64,000 nt of DNA from Limosilactobacillus caccae (GCF_900156885.1 NZ_FTOY01000011.1:548501-612500), one strand, 5' to 3'; positions 16,982 to 26,586 are shown, numbered from the stretch's first letter. Made by a program: numbers and translations. The notes: generated by a model not told the origin, from the letters alone.

Positions 16982-18358
16982 TTAGAACCGCAACCCCTTA
17001 GGATAGAAGTTCTTAACTGTCTTACCGACCAACTTACCAAACCCACAGGAGTGCCCCTCACAAACTAACAGGTACCAGCCATTGGCGAGGTCGTCATCAA
17101 TCGTAATGACATCACCATGGACATACTTCCGCCACTGGTCATGGCTGATGCTGATCTTTCTTGTCGTCTTCTCCGGGTTAGTAGCCAGGGCCCAGGCAAG
17201 TGCCGGCTCAAACCGGTTTTTCTTAAAGGTTCCGAGGTGCAGGCCCGGCCGCATTACGGTTAATCCATCGACCGTCGGCGCACCAGCTGGCAGGTCATAG
17301 AGCTGGTCACCAAAGACGATCAGCTGCTGGGGCGTGTAGTCTGGCATAAATTCATCAACAAACTCCGTGAAGCGGGCTTGCTGGTCCTTGTCAGGCCGGT
17401 TAGTGGACCGCTGGTGTTTCTTATCTTTCTTTTTCTTCTTAACCTTGGCCACCGCCGGGCTTGCCTCGGCCATGTTTTGCAGCTTAGCAATAAAGTGGCC
17501 CTCCCCTTGTTGGTGGTGAGGGAAGAGGCGGACTGCCTGCTTTAAGGCCGGGTTGCCGTCTGCCCATTCCGGACGACCATCATCCATGCCGGCAGCCTTG
17601 GCGATCGGTTGGATTGCCATCGCTGGGTAGTTTGCCAGTAACCAGGCGATATTTTGCTCATCTTCTTCCGGGGCGAAGGTACAGGTCGAGTAGACCAGCA
17701 CCCCGCCCGGTTTGAGCATCTTCATTGCCGACTCCAAGATCTTTTTTTGCCGGTTAGCACACTCCGCCGGGTAGTCAGGCGACCAGTATTCAATCCCTGC
17801 CGGCTCTTTTCTAAACATCCCCTCCCCGGAACAAGGAGCGTCGACTAAGATCCGGTCAAAGAACTGGGGAAACTGTTTTTCCAGTGTGGCGGGACTTTCA
17901 TTGGTCACGAGGGCATTCGTTGCTCCCCACCGTTCCATATTTTCCGCCAGCACCTTCGCCCGCTTCCGAAAAATCTCATTGGCGACCAGCAAGCCCTCAT
18001 TATTCATCTTAGCGGCCAAGTGGGTTGTCTTCCCGCCCGGGGCAGCGCAGAGGTCTAACACTTTTTCACCAGGCTGCGGATCAACAACCTCACCGACAAA
18101 CATCGCTGACGGTTCCTGGCTATATACCCAGCCGGTGACGTGATCTAGTGACTTGCCATCAACCTGCCCGTAATAGCCCGTCGGCACATAGGGCACCTTG
18201 CCCCTTGCCTGGTCAATCGTTGCCAGCGGCTGACCGTTTTTTAAGGGGTTCGTTCGAAAGCCACTGTGGCTAGGCTGGTCAAAAGAGGCCAGAAATTCAG
18301 CGGCCTCATCTCCCATCAATTGTTGATACTTTGCGATAAATTCTTCCGGTAGTTGCAC
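16982..18358 (-). CDS. rsmF: RsmF/NOL1-NOP2-Sun family rRNA m5C methyltransferase
   Basis: 458 aa, GTG start at 18358 with GAGGAG upstream. SAM-binding motif VLDLCAAPGGKTTH near 98-111, the motif IV catalytic-cycle cysteine in APCSGEGMFRK near 180, and the motif VI nucleophile in YSTCTFAPEE near 233. The C-terminal part carries a lysine-rich linker and an RNA-binding PUA-like domain, as in YebU/RsmF. The predicted role is m5C formation in 16S rRNA (C1407 in E. coli); the exact target is inferred from the family. Confidence 0.92.
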   Translation of the reverse strand: MQLPEEFIAKYQQLMGDEAAEFLASFDQPSHSGFRTNPLKNGQPLATIDQARGKVPYVPTGYYGQVDGKSLDHVTGWVYSQEPSAMFVGEVVDPQPGEKVLDLCAAPGGKTTHLAAKMNNEGLLVANEIFRKRAKVLAENMERWGATNALVTNESPATLEKQFPQFFDRILVDAPCSGEGMFRKEPAGIEYWSPDYPAECANRQKKILESAMKMLKPGGVLVYSTCTFAPEEDEQNIAWLLANYPAMAIQPIAKAAGMDDGRPEWADGNPALKQAVRLFPHHQQGEGHFIAKLQNMAEASPAVAKVKKKKKDKKHQRSTNRPDKDQQARFTEFVDEFMPDYTPQQLIVFGDQLYDLPAGAPTVDGLTVMRPGLHLGTFKKNRFEPALAWALATNPEKTTRKISISHDQWRKYVHGDVITIDDDLANGWYLLVCEGHSCGFGKLVGKTVKNFYPKGLRF

Positions 18359-18504
18359 ACTAACTTCGCTCCTCTATTTACATTAGTGTCTTTATTGTAA
18401 CTTATTTTGCGTCAAGGTGAGGTAAAATGCTTGGCTTTCGTCGAACTTTTTGGTAAAAATGTTATAATTGTATTTTATAGTCTATTGAAAGAAGGAATAA
18501 GGTA

Positions 18505-19317
18505 ATGAACCAACACTTAATTGCGCTTGATCTTGATGGAACAACGCTTAACAACCAATCAAAATTAACCAATGAAACAATTATGACTTTACGCGCCCTC
18601 GCCCGTGAAGGTCACATTGTTAGTATCATTACCGGCCGGCCCTACCGGATTGCTAAACACATTTATGACAAGCTGGGCATTAAGACCCCGATGGTTAACT
18701 TCAACGGCGCATTGACTCATATTCCTCATGAACATTGGGATAAGGAATACGATGTGGAACTGACCCGGGAACTCGCCTTGGACCTCCTCGCTCACCGCAA
18801 GGAACTCGGCATCAACACGATCACCGTGGAAAATAAGCTCCACGTCTGGGCCAACCACCCTAGTAACGACCTGCCAGAATTCTTGCCAAACAAGCTCCGC
18901 CAAGATCAACTGCTCAATGCTAATAACCTGACGAGTAACCCGATTGCCCTAACGATCCAATACGAGCCAGCACACGAAGCTGAGATCATCAAGGCAGTTA
19001 ACGAGAAATATGGTGACTTTGTTGAACCACGGGTTTGGGGTGGCCCCTACAACATCCTCGAGCTGATCCACCGGGGGACCCATAAGGAATCCGGAATGTT
19101 TTACATCGCTCGCCAGTACCAGATCGACCGGCAAAACATTATTGCCTTTGGTGACGAACACAATGACCTGGAGATGCTGGACGCTGCCGGCCGGGGGGTA
19201 GCAATGAACAACGCGATCCCTGCGCTCAAAGCCGTCGCTGATGATGTGACACCGGTTGATAACGACCACAATGGTCTGGCCAAGTACCTCCGGGAATACT
19301 TCAAAATTGCAATTTAA
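18505..19317 (+). CDS. Cof-type HAD-IIB sugar phosphatase (YidA-like)
   Basis: 270 aa. HAD motif I DLDGT (9-13, with the nucleophile D9 and acid D11), motif II in IITGRP, and motif III/IV GDEHNDLEML near 217-226 are intact, with a type IIB cap between. Such enzymes dephosphorylate sugar phosphates and FMN or PLP precursors with loose specificity. A single-gene unit with AAGGAATAAGG before the ATG and a terminator after the stop. Confidence 0.9.
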   Translation: MNQHLIALDLDGTTLNNQSKLTNETIMTLRALAREGHIVSIITGRPYRIAKHIYDKLGIKTPMVNFNGALTHIPHEHWDKEYDVELTRELALDLLAHRKELGINTITVENKLHVWANHPSNDLPEFLPNKLRQDQLLNANNLTSNPIALTIQYEPAHEAEIIKAVNEKYGDFVEPRVWGGPYNILELIHRGTHKESGMFYIARQYQIDRQNIIAFGDEHNDLEMLDAAGRGVAMNNAIPALKAVADDVTPVDNDHNGLAKYLREYFKIAI

Positions 19318-19319
19318 TT

Positions 19320-19363
19320 AAAAAACGGTCCAGTGTTGTTCAACAAGCTGGGCCGCTTTTTTG
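19320..19363 (+). terminator. Terminator after the HAD phosphatase gene
   Basis: AAAAACGGTCCAG pairs imperfectly with CTGGGCCGCTTTTTT; T-run on the plus strand. Confidence 0.65.
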
Positions 19364-19375
19364 TGCATAGTTATT

Positions 19376-19612
19376 CTAATCAGTCATTTTACCAACCACT
19401 GGAATGTCCTTTAAGACGGATTCCATGTGGAGGGAACGAGGCATTACGGATGTAAGGTCCCGTCCAGCAAGGTTTCCATGGTGCTTACCATCCTTCCACT
19501 GCGGGACGTTAGTGACATCGTAAACGACGCCCTTAACGGCAACATATGCAGGATGTCCATTTCGACCATCGAACTGTAATAGTTCGGTTGTTGTAAATGT
19601 TTTTTCTGCCAT
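19376..19612 (-). CDS. Stand-alone cytochrome b5-like heme/steroid-binding domain protein
   Basis: 78 aa from ATG 19612 (AAAGGTGA upstream). The whole protein is one cytochrome b5 fold: FTTTELLQFDG, then HPAYVAVKGVVYDVTNVPQWKDGKHHG and LAGRDLT. The first heme-ligand motif of b5 (HPGG) corresponds to the KHHGN region. Cytosolic, with no anchor or signal. Free-standing b5 domains are common in Firmicutes but their electron partners are unknown; lactobacilli do not make heme, so any heme would be taken up. Confidence 0.82.
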   Translation of the reverse strand: MAEKTFTTTELLQFDGRNGHPAYVAVKGVVYDVTNVPQWKDGKHHGNLAGRDLTSVMPRSLHMESVLKDIPVVGKMTD

Positions 19613-19639
19613 TAATAATTTCACCTTTCTATGATTCAA

Positions 19640-19854
19640 GAATAGCTAGTAATCTTATTCTAATTCATCTTTTCTATAAATGCACCACTTATTAGACTTT
19701 TATCATTTTTAATTGATAAGTCTGTTAATATTGATGATAATATCAGCGTCCAAGATTGCCTTTTTAATCATAAGTTTGGTAGCGATGCCATTGCCAGCTT
19801 GATTAATTTAAATTAAAAAGTTAATAATAATCTTCATTAATATAAAAAAATTGT
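19640..19854. other. AT-rich intergenic stretch with a possible gene scrap
   Basis: No convincing gene. A 20-codon minus-strand frame (19709-19771, open upstream for a further dozen codons) looks protein-like but matches nothing I recognise and lacks a good ribosome binding site. The rest is AT-rich. Confidence 0.4.
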
Positions 19855-19955
19855 TATAATAAAAGGCGAAGGTGATTCTGCAATCACTTTCGCCAAATAC
19901 TTCTACTGTGAGTCACTGGTGTGTCATGTCACCAGTGGCTCTCTTTTTATTTTAC
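19855..19955 (+). ncRNA. Candidate small RNA with two strong hairpins
   Basis: TATAAT at 19855-19860 stands directly before hairpin 1 (19865-19894, GGCGAAGGTGATT against AATCACTTTCGCC). A 15-base linker follows, then hairpin 2 (19910-19941, CACTGGTG against CACCAGTG with GAG/CTC closure) and the run TCTTTTTATTTT, a good terminator. No peptide with a start and ribosome binding site fits inside. The minus strand is nearly symmetrical: TTGCAG-N16-TAAAAT before hairpin 2 and TTTTATTAT after hairpin 1. A regulatory RNA, an antisense pair or the remains of a type I toxin-antitoxin locus are possible. Confidence 0.5.
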
Positions 19956-20101
19956 TGCAAACACGTTTTTCTGCAATAAATTTTCAAAAGTATTTTAGCC
20001 AGTTATGAAAACTAGATCACAAAGTCGATTAGCGAGCGTTGGCAACGACGACAGCTTAATAAACTAAAGTCAAAGCATTGAATTTAGCAGCCCCATTTAA
20101 A

Positions 20102-20152
20102 ATCACATTAGCGACTGATGCAGATTTGCCAGTCGCTAATGTGGTTTTTTAT
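20102..20152. terminator. Terminator beside the Rgg-like gene
   Basis: CACATTAGCGACTG pairs with CAGTCGCTAATGTG around a 12-base loop, with TTTTTT on the plus side and a weaker TTTT on the minus side, where it would end the regulator and suf transcript. Confidence 0.7.
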
Positions 20153-21039
20153 GAATTTTGAATATTCTTTGCGAGGTTACTCCGCAAGGCCGCGACCTGT
20201 ACCTCGACAACACTATTGGCGTTGAAGCGGGCAAAGACAAGGGCCTCAGTTAGCAAGTCCTTAACCTTTGCGGAACTAGCACCCGCAGAAATAGCATTCT
20301 CCGCTTGCAAAAGCTTGATCCGGGGAAGAAAGTAAGTGACGTGCTTGGCCGCACACATCTGAATCGCCCGGGATAAGACCTCATCACTGGCCGCATACCG
20401 TCTACTTAGGGCGTGGTATTCAGCACAGTAGTAAAACATGGTCATTATCCGCAGGTAGTAGACCTCATCGGTTTCAAAGAGTTCTTCCTTATCCAGTGAC
20501 CGTAAAAAGGCAATCACCTTGCTCAAGAAGAAGTCAGCATGGTCCATTGAGTTGCGGCGGGCATAGAGGATCCCCGATCCCAGATAAGCTAGCTGGGAGT
20601 AGATCGTCCGGTGCTGCTCATCTAATTCATCGAGGATCTTTGTAAAGTTAAAAAGGGTCGTGGAGGTCTTATTATTCGTCAGGGTGTAAATCATCCCCTT
20701 GAGATAATAATATTGCATCTTATCTTCCGGCGACTTCAGCTCGTCTACCTTGACCTGGTCGAGTTTCCGGACCGCTGCCGGGAAGTGCTCAATCATCAGT
20801 GCGAGTTCGACCTCGTTTAATAGCTTATGAATATACTTCAACGAAGCAGGGTCACTCTTATTGAGGTCATCAATCGTTAAGCCTAAGCGGTCACATAACT
20901 GTTTGAGGATTGTAAAGGACGGAATTTGCCCGTTATTTTCAAACTTACTTAAGGTCGACTGCGTACAAATCCCCTTGCTTAAAACGACCTGTGAGTAACC
21001 CAGTTTCTTTCGTTGATCAATAAAACGTTTTATATCCAT
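20149..21039 (-). CDS. XRE-family regulator with TPR-like domain (Rgg/PlcR type)
   Basis: 296 aa. N-terminal helix-turn-helix (about 5-60, with LGYSQVVLSKGICTQSTLSKFENN) and a helical repeat C-terminus, the layout of RRNPP regulators that bind short peptides. No pheromone gene is visible next to it. It starts 16 bases after the sufT-like stop, its ribosome site AGGGTGATAG overlapping that gap, so it is probably the last gene of the suf transcript. Whether it senses a peptide or controls suf is unknown. Confidence 0.85.
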   Translation of the reverse strand: MDIKRFIDQRKKLGYSQVVLSKGICTQSTLSKFENNGQIPSFTILKQLCDRLGLTIDDLNKSDPASLKYIHKLLNEVELALMIEHFPAAVRKLDQVKVDELKSPEDKMQYYYLKGMIYTLTNNKTSTTLFNFTKILDELDEQHRTIYSQLAYLGSGILYARRNSMDHADFFLSKVIAFLRSLDKEELFETDEVYYLRIMTMFYYCAEYHALSRRYAASDEVLSRAIQMCAAKHVTYFLPRIKLLQAENAISAGASSAKVKDLLTEALVFARFNANSVVEVQVAALRSNLAKNIQNS

Positions 21040-21055
21040 GCACTATCACCCTGTT

Positions 21056-21388
21056 CTAACCGTGAATTCCTAAGGCAACCTTCGCAAAGCGGCTCATCCG
21101 CGAAATATCCCAGACTGGTTCCCAGACCAGGTTGATATCACACTTTTCAATCCCATCAACGGATGTTACCGCCTTGGTAATCGCCTCATTTAAAAAGTCA
21201 CCAAGTGGGCAGCCCATCGTTGTCAACGTCATGGTGACCGTGCACTGGCCCTGGTCATCAACAGTAACATCATAGATCAAGCCGAGGTTAACGAGGTCAA
21301 TTCCCAACTCCGGATCAATCACTTCTTCGAGGGCGTCCATTACCTTATTTTCAATTGGTGAAAATGGCTTTTCTTGTTCTTGTGCCAT
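21056..21388 (-). CDS. sufT: SufT-like MIP18/DUF59 Fe-S assembly factor
   Basis: 110 aa, a single DUF59 domain: EEVIDPELGIDLVNLGLIYDV (about 21-41) and the conserved cysteine in TTMGCPLGDF near 60, the hallmark of PaaD/MIP18/SufT proteins that help maturation of Fe-S enzymes. It sits at the end of the suf operon, with ATGGAGGAA before the ATG, as in many Firmicutes. Confidence 0.9.
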   Translation of the reverse strand: MAQEQEKPFSPIENKVMDALEEVIDPELGIDLVNLGLIYDVTVDDQGQCTVTMTLTTMGCPLGDFLNEAITKAVTSVDGIEKCDINLVWEPVWDISRMSRFAKVALGIHG

Positions 21389-21417
21389 TTAAATTCCTCC
21401 ATCTCTATTGCTGTTGC

Positions 21418-22827
21418 CTAACCGATCGACCCTTCCATTTCAAAGCTGATCAACCGGTTCAATTCAACGGCGTATTCCATCGGTAACTGCTTTGTAAATG
21501 GTTCGACAAAGCCCATGATGATCATTTCCGTTGCCTTTTCTTCTGAGATTCCCCGACTCATTAAGTAGTAGAGTTGCTCTTCGGAAATCTTTGACACCTT
21601 TGCCTCGTGTTCCATTGCCACGTGCGCATTGTCAATTTCATTATACGGAATCGTATCCGAAGAGGACTGGTCATCCATGATAATTGTATCACACTCAACA
21701 TGGGCCTTGGAGCCATCGGAATGCTTGCCGAAGCGTACTGTCCCCCGATAGTCCGTCGACCCACCGGTTTTGGCAATCGACTTGGAAACAATCGAACTAG
21801 ACGTGTTCTTCGCGTTATGGATCATCCGGGCACCGGAGTCCTGGTGGATCCCATTACTTGCCACGGCAATCGACAACATCGTTCCCCGGGCACCCTCACC
21901 GTTGAGGTAAACACTTGGGTACTTCATCGTTACCTTTGAGCCGAGGTTACCGTCGACCCATTCCATCGTTGCGTTTTCTGCAGCAGCAGCCCGCTTAGTT
22001 TCCAGGCTGTAAACGTTGTCCGACCAGTTCTGAATAGTCGTATACCGGCAGTAGGCATCCTTGCAGACATTAACTTCCACAACCGCCGCGTGCAGGCTAT
22101 CAGATGAGTAGTTAGGGGCAGTACACCCTTCGACATAGTCAACACTGGCACCCTCATCGACGATAATCAACGTCCGCTCAAACTGCCCGGAATTTTCCGC
22201 GTTCAGCCGGAAGTATGATTGGATTGGCGTCTTGGTCTTGACACCCTTTGGCACATAGATAAATGAACCACCGGACCAAACAGCCGCATTGAGGGCCGCA
22301 AACTTATTATCCGTTGGGCTAACCAGCTTACCGAACCACTTCTTAAATAGTTCTGGGTACTCCTGCAATGCCGTATCGGTATCGGTAAAGATGATCCCTA
22401 GCTTCGCAAACTCGTTTTTCATGTTGTGGTAAACAACTTCTGACTCATACTGAGCAGATGAACCGGCAAGGTATTTCCGTTCTGCTTCCGGCACTCCCAA
22501 ACGGTCAAAGGTCCGCTTCAAGTCTTCTGGGACGTCTTCCCAGTCCCGAAACTTCTTGTCCGTCATCTTTTGGTAGTAGAGCATGTTCTTCAGGTCAAGC
22601 TCCGAAAGGTCCGGACCAAACTTTGGCATTGGTAATTTCTTGTAAATCTGGTAGGCCTTCAGCCGGTAGTCAAGCATCCATTGTGGCTCATGCTTGGCCG
22701 CCGAAATCTGCCGGACCGTCTCCTCTGTCAACCCTCGGCCAGTTGAATATTCCGGCTTGACGTCATCGTGGAAGCCGTACTCGTACTGGTCGTCATTATT
22801 TATAATGCTGGCCGCGTCATTACTCAT
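21418..22827 (-). CDS. sufB: Fe-S cluster scaffold protein SufB
   Basis: 469 aa from ATG 22827 (AAGGAGGAAAA upstream). Part of the SufBCD scaffold on which clusters are assembled. The protein shows the SufB start ([14 protein letters not shown]), the core [13 protein letters not shown] and the C-terminal [17 protein letters not shown] shared with SufD. A conserved EGCTAP cysteine lies near 240. Its start overlaps the sufU stop by 8 bases, so translation is coupled. Confidence 0.96.
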   Translation of the reverse strand: MSNDAASIINNDDQYEYGFHDDVKPEYSTGRGLTEETVRQISAAKHEPQWMLDYRLKAYQIYKKLPMPKFGPDLSELDLKNMLYYQKMTDKKFRDWEDVPEDLKRTFDRLGVPEAERKYLAGSSAQYESEVVYHNMKNEFAKLGIIFTDTDTALQEYPELFKKWFGKLVSPTDNKFAALNAAVWSGGSFIYVPKGVKTKTPIQSYFRLNAENSGQFERTLIIVDEGASVDYVEGCTAPNYSSDSLHAAVVEVNVCKDAYCRYTTIQNWSDNVYSLETKRAAAAENATMEWVDGNLGSKVTMKYPSVYLNGEGARGTMLSIAVASNGIHQDSGARMIHNAKNTSSSIVSKSIAKTGGSTDYRGTVRFGKHSDGSKAHVECDTIIMDDQSSSDTIPYNEIDNAHVAMEHEAKVSKISEEQLYYLMSRGISEEKATEMIIMGFVEPFTKQLPMEYAVELNRLISFEMEGSIG

Positions 22828-23281
22828 TATCGTTTTCCTCCTTGTCATCTTTTAACAGTGCCCGTTGTAGCGCCCACCATGAGAGGGTTGCGCACTTGAT
22901 TCGCGCCGGAAACTCCATGATGCTGGTCAAAATCTGGGCATCCCCCAGCTTATCAAGGTCCGCATCATCGTGTTTCTTCCCGATTGCCATGTCAGAGAAG
23001 GTCTTGGCCATCGCGAGGGCCTCATCAGTCGTCTTCCCCTTCACCGCCTCGGTCATCATGCTAGCGGAGGCCTGGCTAATCGTACAGCCATCCCCGGTGT
23101 AGGCAATGTTTTTAATCTTATTATCAGCAACCTCTACCTGCAGGTTAATCGTGTCCCCACAGGTTGGGTTGTGGAGGGTCATTGCATTGGTCGTGCTTGC
23201 TAACTCTCCCTTATTGCGTGGATGATTGGCGTAGTCGAGAATTACTTCCCGGTACAAGCCATTTAATTTAGATAGTCCCAA
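22820..23281 (-). CDS. sufU: SufU zinc-dependent sulfurtransferase (Fe-S assembly)
   Basis: 153 aa. Start set at TTG 23281 because AAAGGAG lies 10 bases upstream and the family begins [13 protein letters not shown]; the longer ATG frame to 23305 lies inside sufS and has no site. The three conserved cysteines in [15 protein letters not shown] and RIKCATLSW, plus the DAD motif, bind zinc and accept persulfide sulfur from SufS. It overlaps sufS by 14 bases. Confidence 0.94.
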   Translation of the reverse strand: MGLSKLNGLYREVILDYANHPRNKGELASTTNAMTLHNPTCGDTINLQVEVADNKIKNIAYTGDGCTISQASASMMTEAVKGKTTDEALAMAKTFSDMAIGKKHDDADLDKLGDAQILTSIMEFPARIKCATLSWWALQRALLKDDKEENDNE

Positions 23282-24506
23282 TCTTAAAGAACTCCTTTGT
23301 CTCATTGATTGCCTTAATCAGCTGGTCCGCGTCTTCTTTCGTATTGTAAAGGTAAAAACTGGCACGAGCAGTCGCCGTCAAATTCAGCGTCTCCATTAGG
23401 GGCTGTGCGCAGTGGTGACCAGCCCGGACTGCAACCCCGTCCATGTCAAGGGCAGTCGCCACATCATGCGGGTGCAGGCCCTTCAAGTTAAAGGCGATCA
23501 CCCCGGTATGCTTGGCCGGATCATGGGGCCCATAGACGACTAAGTCCGGAATCGCCAATAATTTTGGTAAGACATAGTCGACTAGCGCTTGTTCATGTTG
23601 TTGGACATTTGCCATCCCCAAGGAAGTCAAATAGTCAATCGCTGCCCCGAGACCAACCGCCCCGGCGATATTTTGTGTCCCGGCCTCAAACTTAAATGGA
23701 ATGTCCGCCCAGCTACTCTGGTCACGGTGAACCGCGGCAATCATCTCACCACCATACTGATACGGGGGCATTGCGCGGAGCAAGTCTGCTTTGCCGTAAA
23801 GCACCCCAATCCCCATCGGGCTCATCATCTTGTGCCCAGAGAAGGCATAGAAATCAACGTCGAGTGCCTGAACGTCGACGGGCATATGAGGAACCGCCTG
23901 GGCACCGTCACCAACAATCACGGCACCATGCTGGTGGGCAAGGTCAGCAAGTTCTTTTAAGGGGGTGACCGTCCCTAAGACGTTGCTAGCGTGGGTAATG
24001 GCGACAATCTTTGTCTTGTCAGTAATTTTCTCCTTTGCATCGGCCATATCAAGCTCACCGTCTTCGGTCAGTTCGATATACTTCAATGTTGCGTGCTTTC
24101 TGGCGGCCAACTGCTGCCAGGGAATAAGGTTACTGTGGTGTTCCATCACTGAAATGACGATCTCATCATCTTCATGGACATTTTCTTCCCCGTAGGTTGC
24201 TGCCACCAGGTTGAGACTATCAGTACAGCCCTTGGTAAAGATAATTTCGTCGGCACTAGGCGCATTGATAAACTTCTGGACCTTTTGCCGGGCAGTCTCG
24301 TAGTCCTTTGTCGCCCGTTCAGCCAGAGTGTGGACGCCGCGGTGGACGTTAGCATTGTCCGTTTCATAAAAGTTGGTCAATGCTGCAATTACCTGGCGGG
24401 GACGCTGGGCAGTTGCTGCGTTATCGAGGTAGGCCAACCGCTCGTCATTTACCCGCTGGTTTAAAATTGGAAAATCTTGTTGGACATCATCAATCTTGTT
24501 GACCAT
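23268..24506 (-). CDS. sufS: Cysteine desulfurase SufS
   Basis: 412 aa PLP enzyme releasing sulfur from cysteine for Fe-S assembly. The PLP lysine lies in FSGHKMMSPMG near 228, the HASNVLGTV region near 175, and the active-site cysteine in RAGHHCAQP near 365 (group II desulfurase type). AAAGGAAG precedes ATG 24506. It overlaps sufD by 17 bases and sufU by 14, showing a tightly packed operon. Confidence 0.96.
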   Translation of the reverse strand: MVNKIDDVQQDFPILNQRVNDERLAYLDNAATAQRPRQVIAALTNFYETDNANVHRGVHTLAERATKDYETARQKVQKFINAPSADEIIFTKGCTDSLNLVAATYGEENVHEDDEIVISVMEHHSNLIPWQQLAARKHATLKYIELTEDGELDMADAKEKITDKTKIVAITHASNVLGTVTPLKELADLAHQHGAVIVGDGAQAVPHMPVDVQALDVDFYAFSGHKMMSPMGIGVLYGKADLLRAMPPYQYGGEMIAAVHRDQSSWADIPFKFEAGTQNIAGAVGLGAAIDYLTSLGMANVQQHEQALVDYVLPKLLAIPDLVVYGPHDPAKHTGVIAFNLKGLHPHDVATALDMDGVAVRAGHHCAQPLMETLNLTATARASFYLYNTKEDADQLIKAINETKEFFKIGTI

Positions 24507-25776
24507 CAGTGAGCTTCCTTTCTAGAATTGCGATAAGCTTGTTCCGGACGTCCTTTGACGGAATCGCACTGAGAACCGCGCCCAAGAAGCCCCGGATAAC
24601 CATCCGTTCAGCTTGCTTCCGTGGGATTCCCCGGCTCATCAGGTAGTACATCTGGTGGGGGTCAACCGGACCAACACTGGCTGCGTGTCCTGCTTCGACG
24701 TCATTTTCGTCGATTAAGAGGATTGGATTGGCATCCCCCCGGGCCTTATCAGACATGATCAATACCCGGTTTTGCTGGTCCGCCTTTGCACCGTGGGCCC
24801 CGTGGATAATTTGCCCGATCCCGTTAAAGATCAACTCGGAGTCTTCAAGGATTACCCCCCGCTGGTTGATCAGGCCAGTCGTATGCTTGCCGCGGTTCGT
24901 AACCCGGTTGTTAACCCCCACTTCCTGGTCATGGGTTGTGGTGGCAATCATCTTTGAGTTGGCATAACCCCCTTCACCGAGTAGCTCAGAATCCATGTCA
25001 CCGACCGTATTTCCATCATTCATTAGGCCGACCGCCCACTCAACATGGGCATCACGACCAATGTCAGCCCGCCGCTTGAAGTAAGTATGGGTGTGGGGGC
25101 CAAACTCGTCGAGGGATGAGAAGTCGATTTCACTATTTTCCTGGGCCATCAACTCAATCATCATGTTAGCTGGGTTAGCCTTTTCCCCAACGGTTGCCAG
25201 GTGCTGGATAAACTTCACCTTGCTTCCGCGATCAGCAATTACCAGGATATGGGAAACAAGCGGCTCATCTTGTGTACTATCCTGGATGATTTCCGCTTCA
25301 ATCGGCTTTTCGATCTCAACGTTTTTCGGAATGTAGAGGAACAAACCCGCATTCAGGTAAGCAAGATGGTAAGCCGTCAATAAGTTTTCGTCCGGCTTAA
25401 TCGCCGTCATAAAGAACTTTTCAAAGAGTTCCTGGTGTTCACGGGCAGCTGTGAAAATATCCGTCAAGATAACCCCTTGGTCTTGCAACTTCTGCGGGAG
25501 GTTGACGTGGACGGTTGTCTGTCCAAACTGGGTAACCTTAATCACTTCGTCATCTTTGCTCGTGGCCGGGATGAGGGCTGGATCAGATTGAACCCAGTTG
25601 AGGGGCTGGTCAGCAATCAGTGGCCAGTCGTGAAATTTAAACCGTTGCATCCGTGGCAATTGTAATTTTTCCATCAAGTCGCGCGCAGAAAGACGCCGGT
25701 CAAGCAGACCCTGGGGCTCATTATTTTCGGCACTAGCCGCTGCTAGTTGCGCACGCGCTGCTTTTAATTCTGTCAT
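24490..25776 (-). CDS. sufD: Fe-S cluster assembly protein SufD
   Basis: 428 aa. SufB paralogue within the SufBC2D complex; it has the beta-helix core and the C-terminal SRGIPRKQAERMVIRGFLG segment but not the SufB cysteine region. ATG 25776 is chosen over the TTG three bases earlier because GGGAGG is then 8 bases away. It starts 12 bases after the sufC stop. Confidence 0.94.
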   Translation of the reverse strand: MTELKAARAQLAAASAENNEPQGLLDRRLSARDLMEKLQLPRMQRFKFHDWPLIADQPLNWVQSDPALIPATSKDDEVIKVTQFGQTTVHVNLPQKLQDQGVILTDIFTAAREHQELFEKFFMTAIKPDENLLTAYHLAYLNAGLFLYIPKNVEIEKPIEAEIIQDSTQDEPLVSHILVIADRGSKVKFIQHLATVGEKANPANMMIELMAQENSEIDFSSLDEFGPHTHTYFKRRADIGRDAHVEWAVGLMNDGNTVGDMDSELLGEGGYANSKMIATTTHDQEVGVNNRVTNRGKHTTGLINQRGVILEDSELIFNGIGQIIHGAHGAKADQQNRVLIMSDKARGDANPILLIDENDVEAGHAASVGPVDPHQMYYLMSRGIPRKQAERMVIRGFLGAVLSAIPSKDVRNKLIAILERKLTDGQQD

Positions 25777-25788
25777 CAAAAAGCCTCC

Positions 25789-26586
25789 CTAGTCTTCATC
25801 GTCAACGAGCTTAATGTCCAGGCCTAATTCATCCCGCAAGCCCGCGTAACCTTCATCTTCAAGCTTCTTTGCCAAGTCTGGGCCACCGGTCTTGACGATC
25901 CGGCCATCCATCATGACGTGAACTGTGTCTGGAATAATGTAGTTTAACAGCCGTTGGTAGTGGGTGATGATCAATGAACCGAAATTGTCGCCCCGCATGG
26001 AGTTAACTCCCTTGGAAACCACCTTCAAGGCATCGATGTCCAGTCCGGAGTCAATCTCATCAAGGATAGCGAAGCTTGGCTCAATCATCAGTAATTGTAA
26101 GATTTCGTTCCGCTTCTTCTCCCCACCAGAAAAGCCTTCGTTTAGGTAACGCTCAGTCATTGACTGGCTCATATCAAGGAGCTTGAGGTTCTTATCAAGC
26201 TTCTTAATAAAGTCCATGACGGAAATCTGGTCATCATCAGCCCGTCGTGCGTTAATCGCTGCCCGGAGGAATTCGGCGTTAGTTACCCCTTGAATTTCAG
26301 CAGGGTACTGCATCGCCAAGAAGAGTCCCTTTCGTGCCCGTTCATCAACCGGCATATCGACGATACTCTCCCCGTTTAATAGGATGTCTCCCTGGGTAAC
26401 CCGGTAGCCTGGCTGGCCCATGATTGTTTGTGAAAGAGTTGACTTACCAGTCCCGTTTGGTCCCATGATGGCGTGAATCTCGCCCGTCTTCATGCTGAGG
26501 TTAACACCCTTTAGGATCTCTTTTTCCTTTTTGCTTTCCTCATCCTTAACTGCGACATGCAAATCTTTAACTTCTAAAGTTGCCAT
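25789..26586 (-). CDS. sufC: Fe-S assembly ATPase SufC
   Basis: 265 aa from ATG 26586, where GGGAGGATG lies upstream; the longer frame to 26691 has no site. ABC-type ATPase of SufBCD: Walker A GPNGTGKS near 41-48, signature FSGGEKKRNE near 150, Walker B FAILDEIDSGLD, and the H-loop in ITHY. First gene of the suf operon. Confidence 0.96.
   Translation of the reverse strand: MATLEVKDLHVAVKDEESKKEKEILKGVNLSMKTGEIHAIMGPNGTGKSTLSQTIMGQPGYRVTQGDILLNGESIVDMPVDERARKGLFLAMQYPAEIQGVTNAEFLRAAINARRADDDQISVMDFIKKLDKNLKLLDMSQSMTERYLNEGFSGGEKKRNEILQLLMIEPSFAILDEIDSGLDIDALKVVSKGVNSMRGDNFGSLIITHYQRLLNYIIPDTVHVMMDGRIVKTGGPDLAKKLEDEGYAGLRDELGLDIKLVDDED

Noticed and set aside
19709-19771. 20-codon minus-strand ORF as a toxin or PIN-domain remnant
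   Set aside because: No ribosome site, too short, and no conserved catalytic set can be seen.
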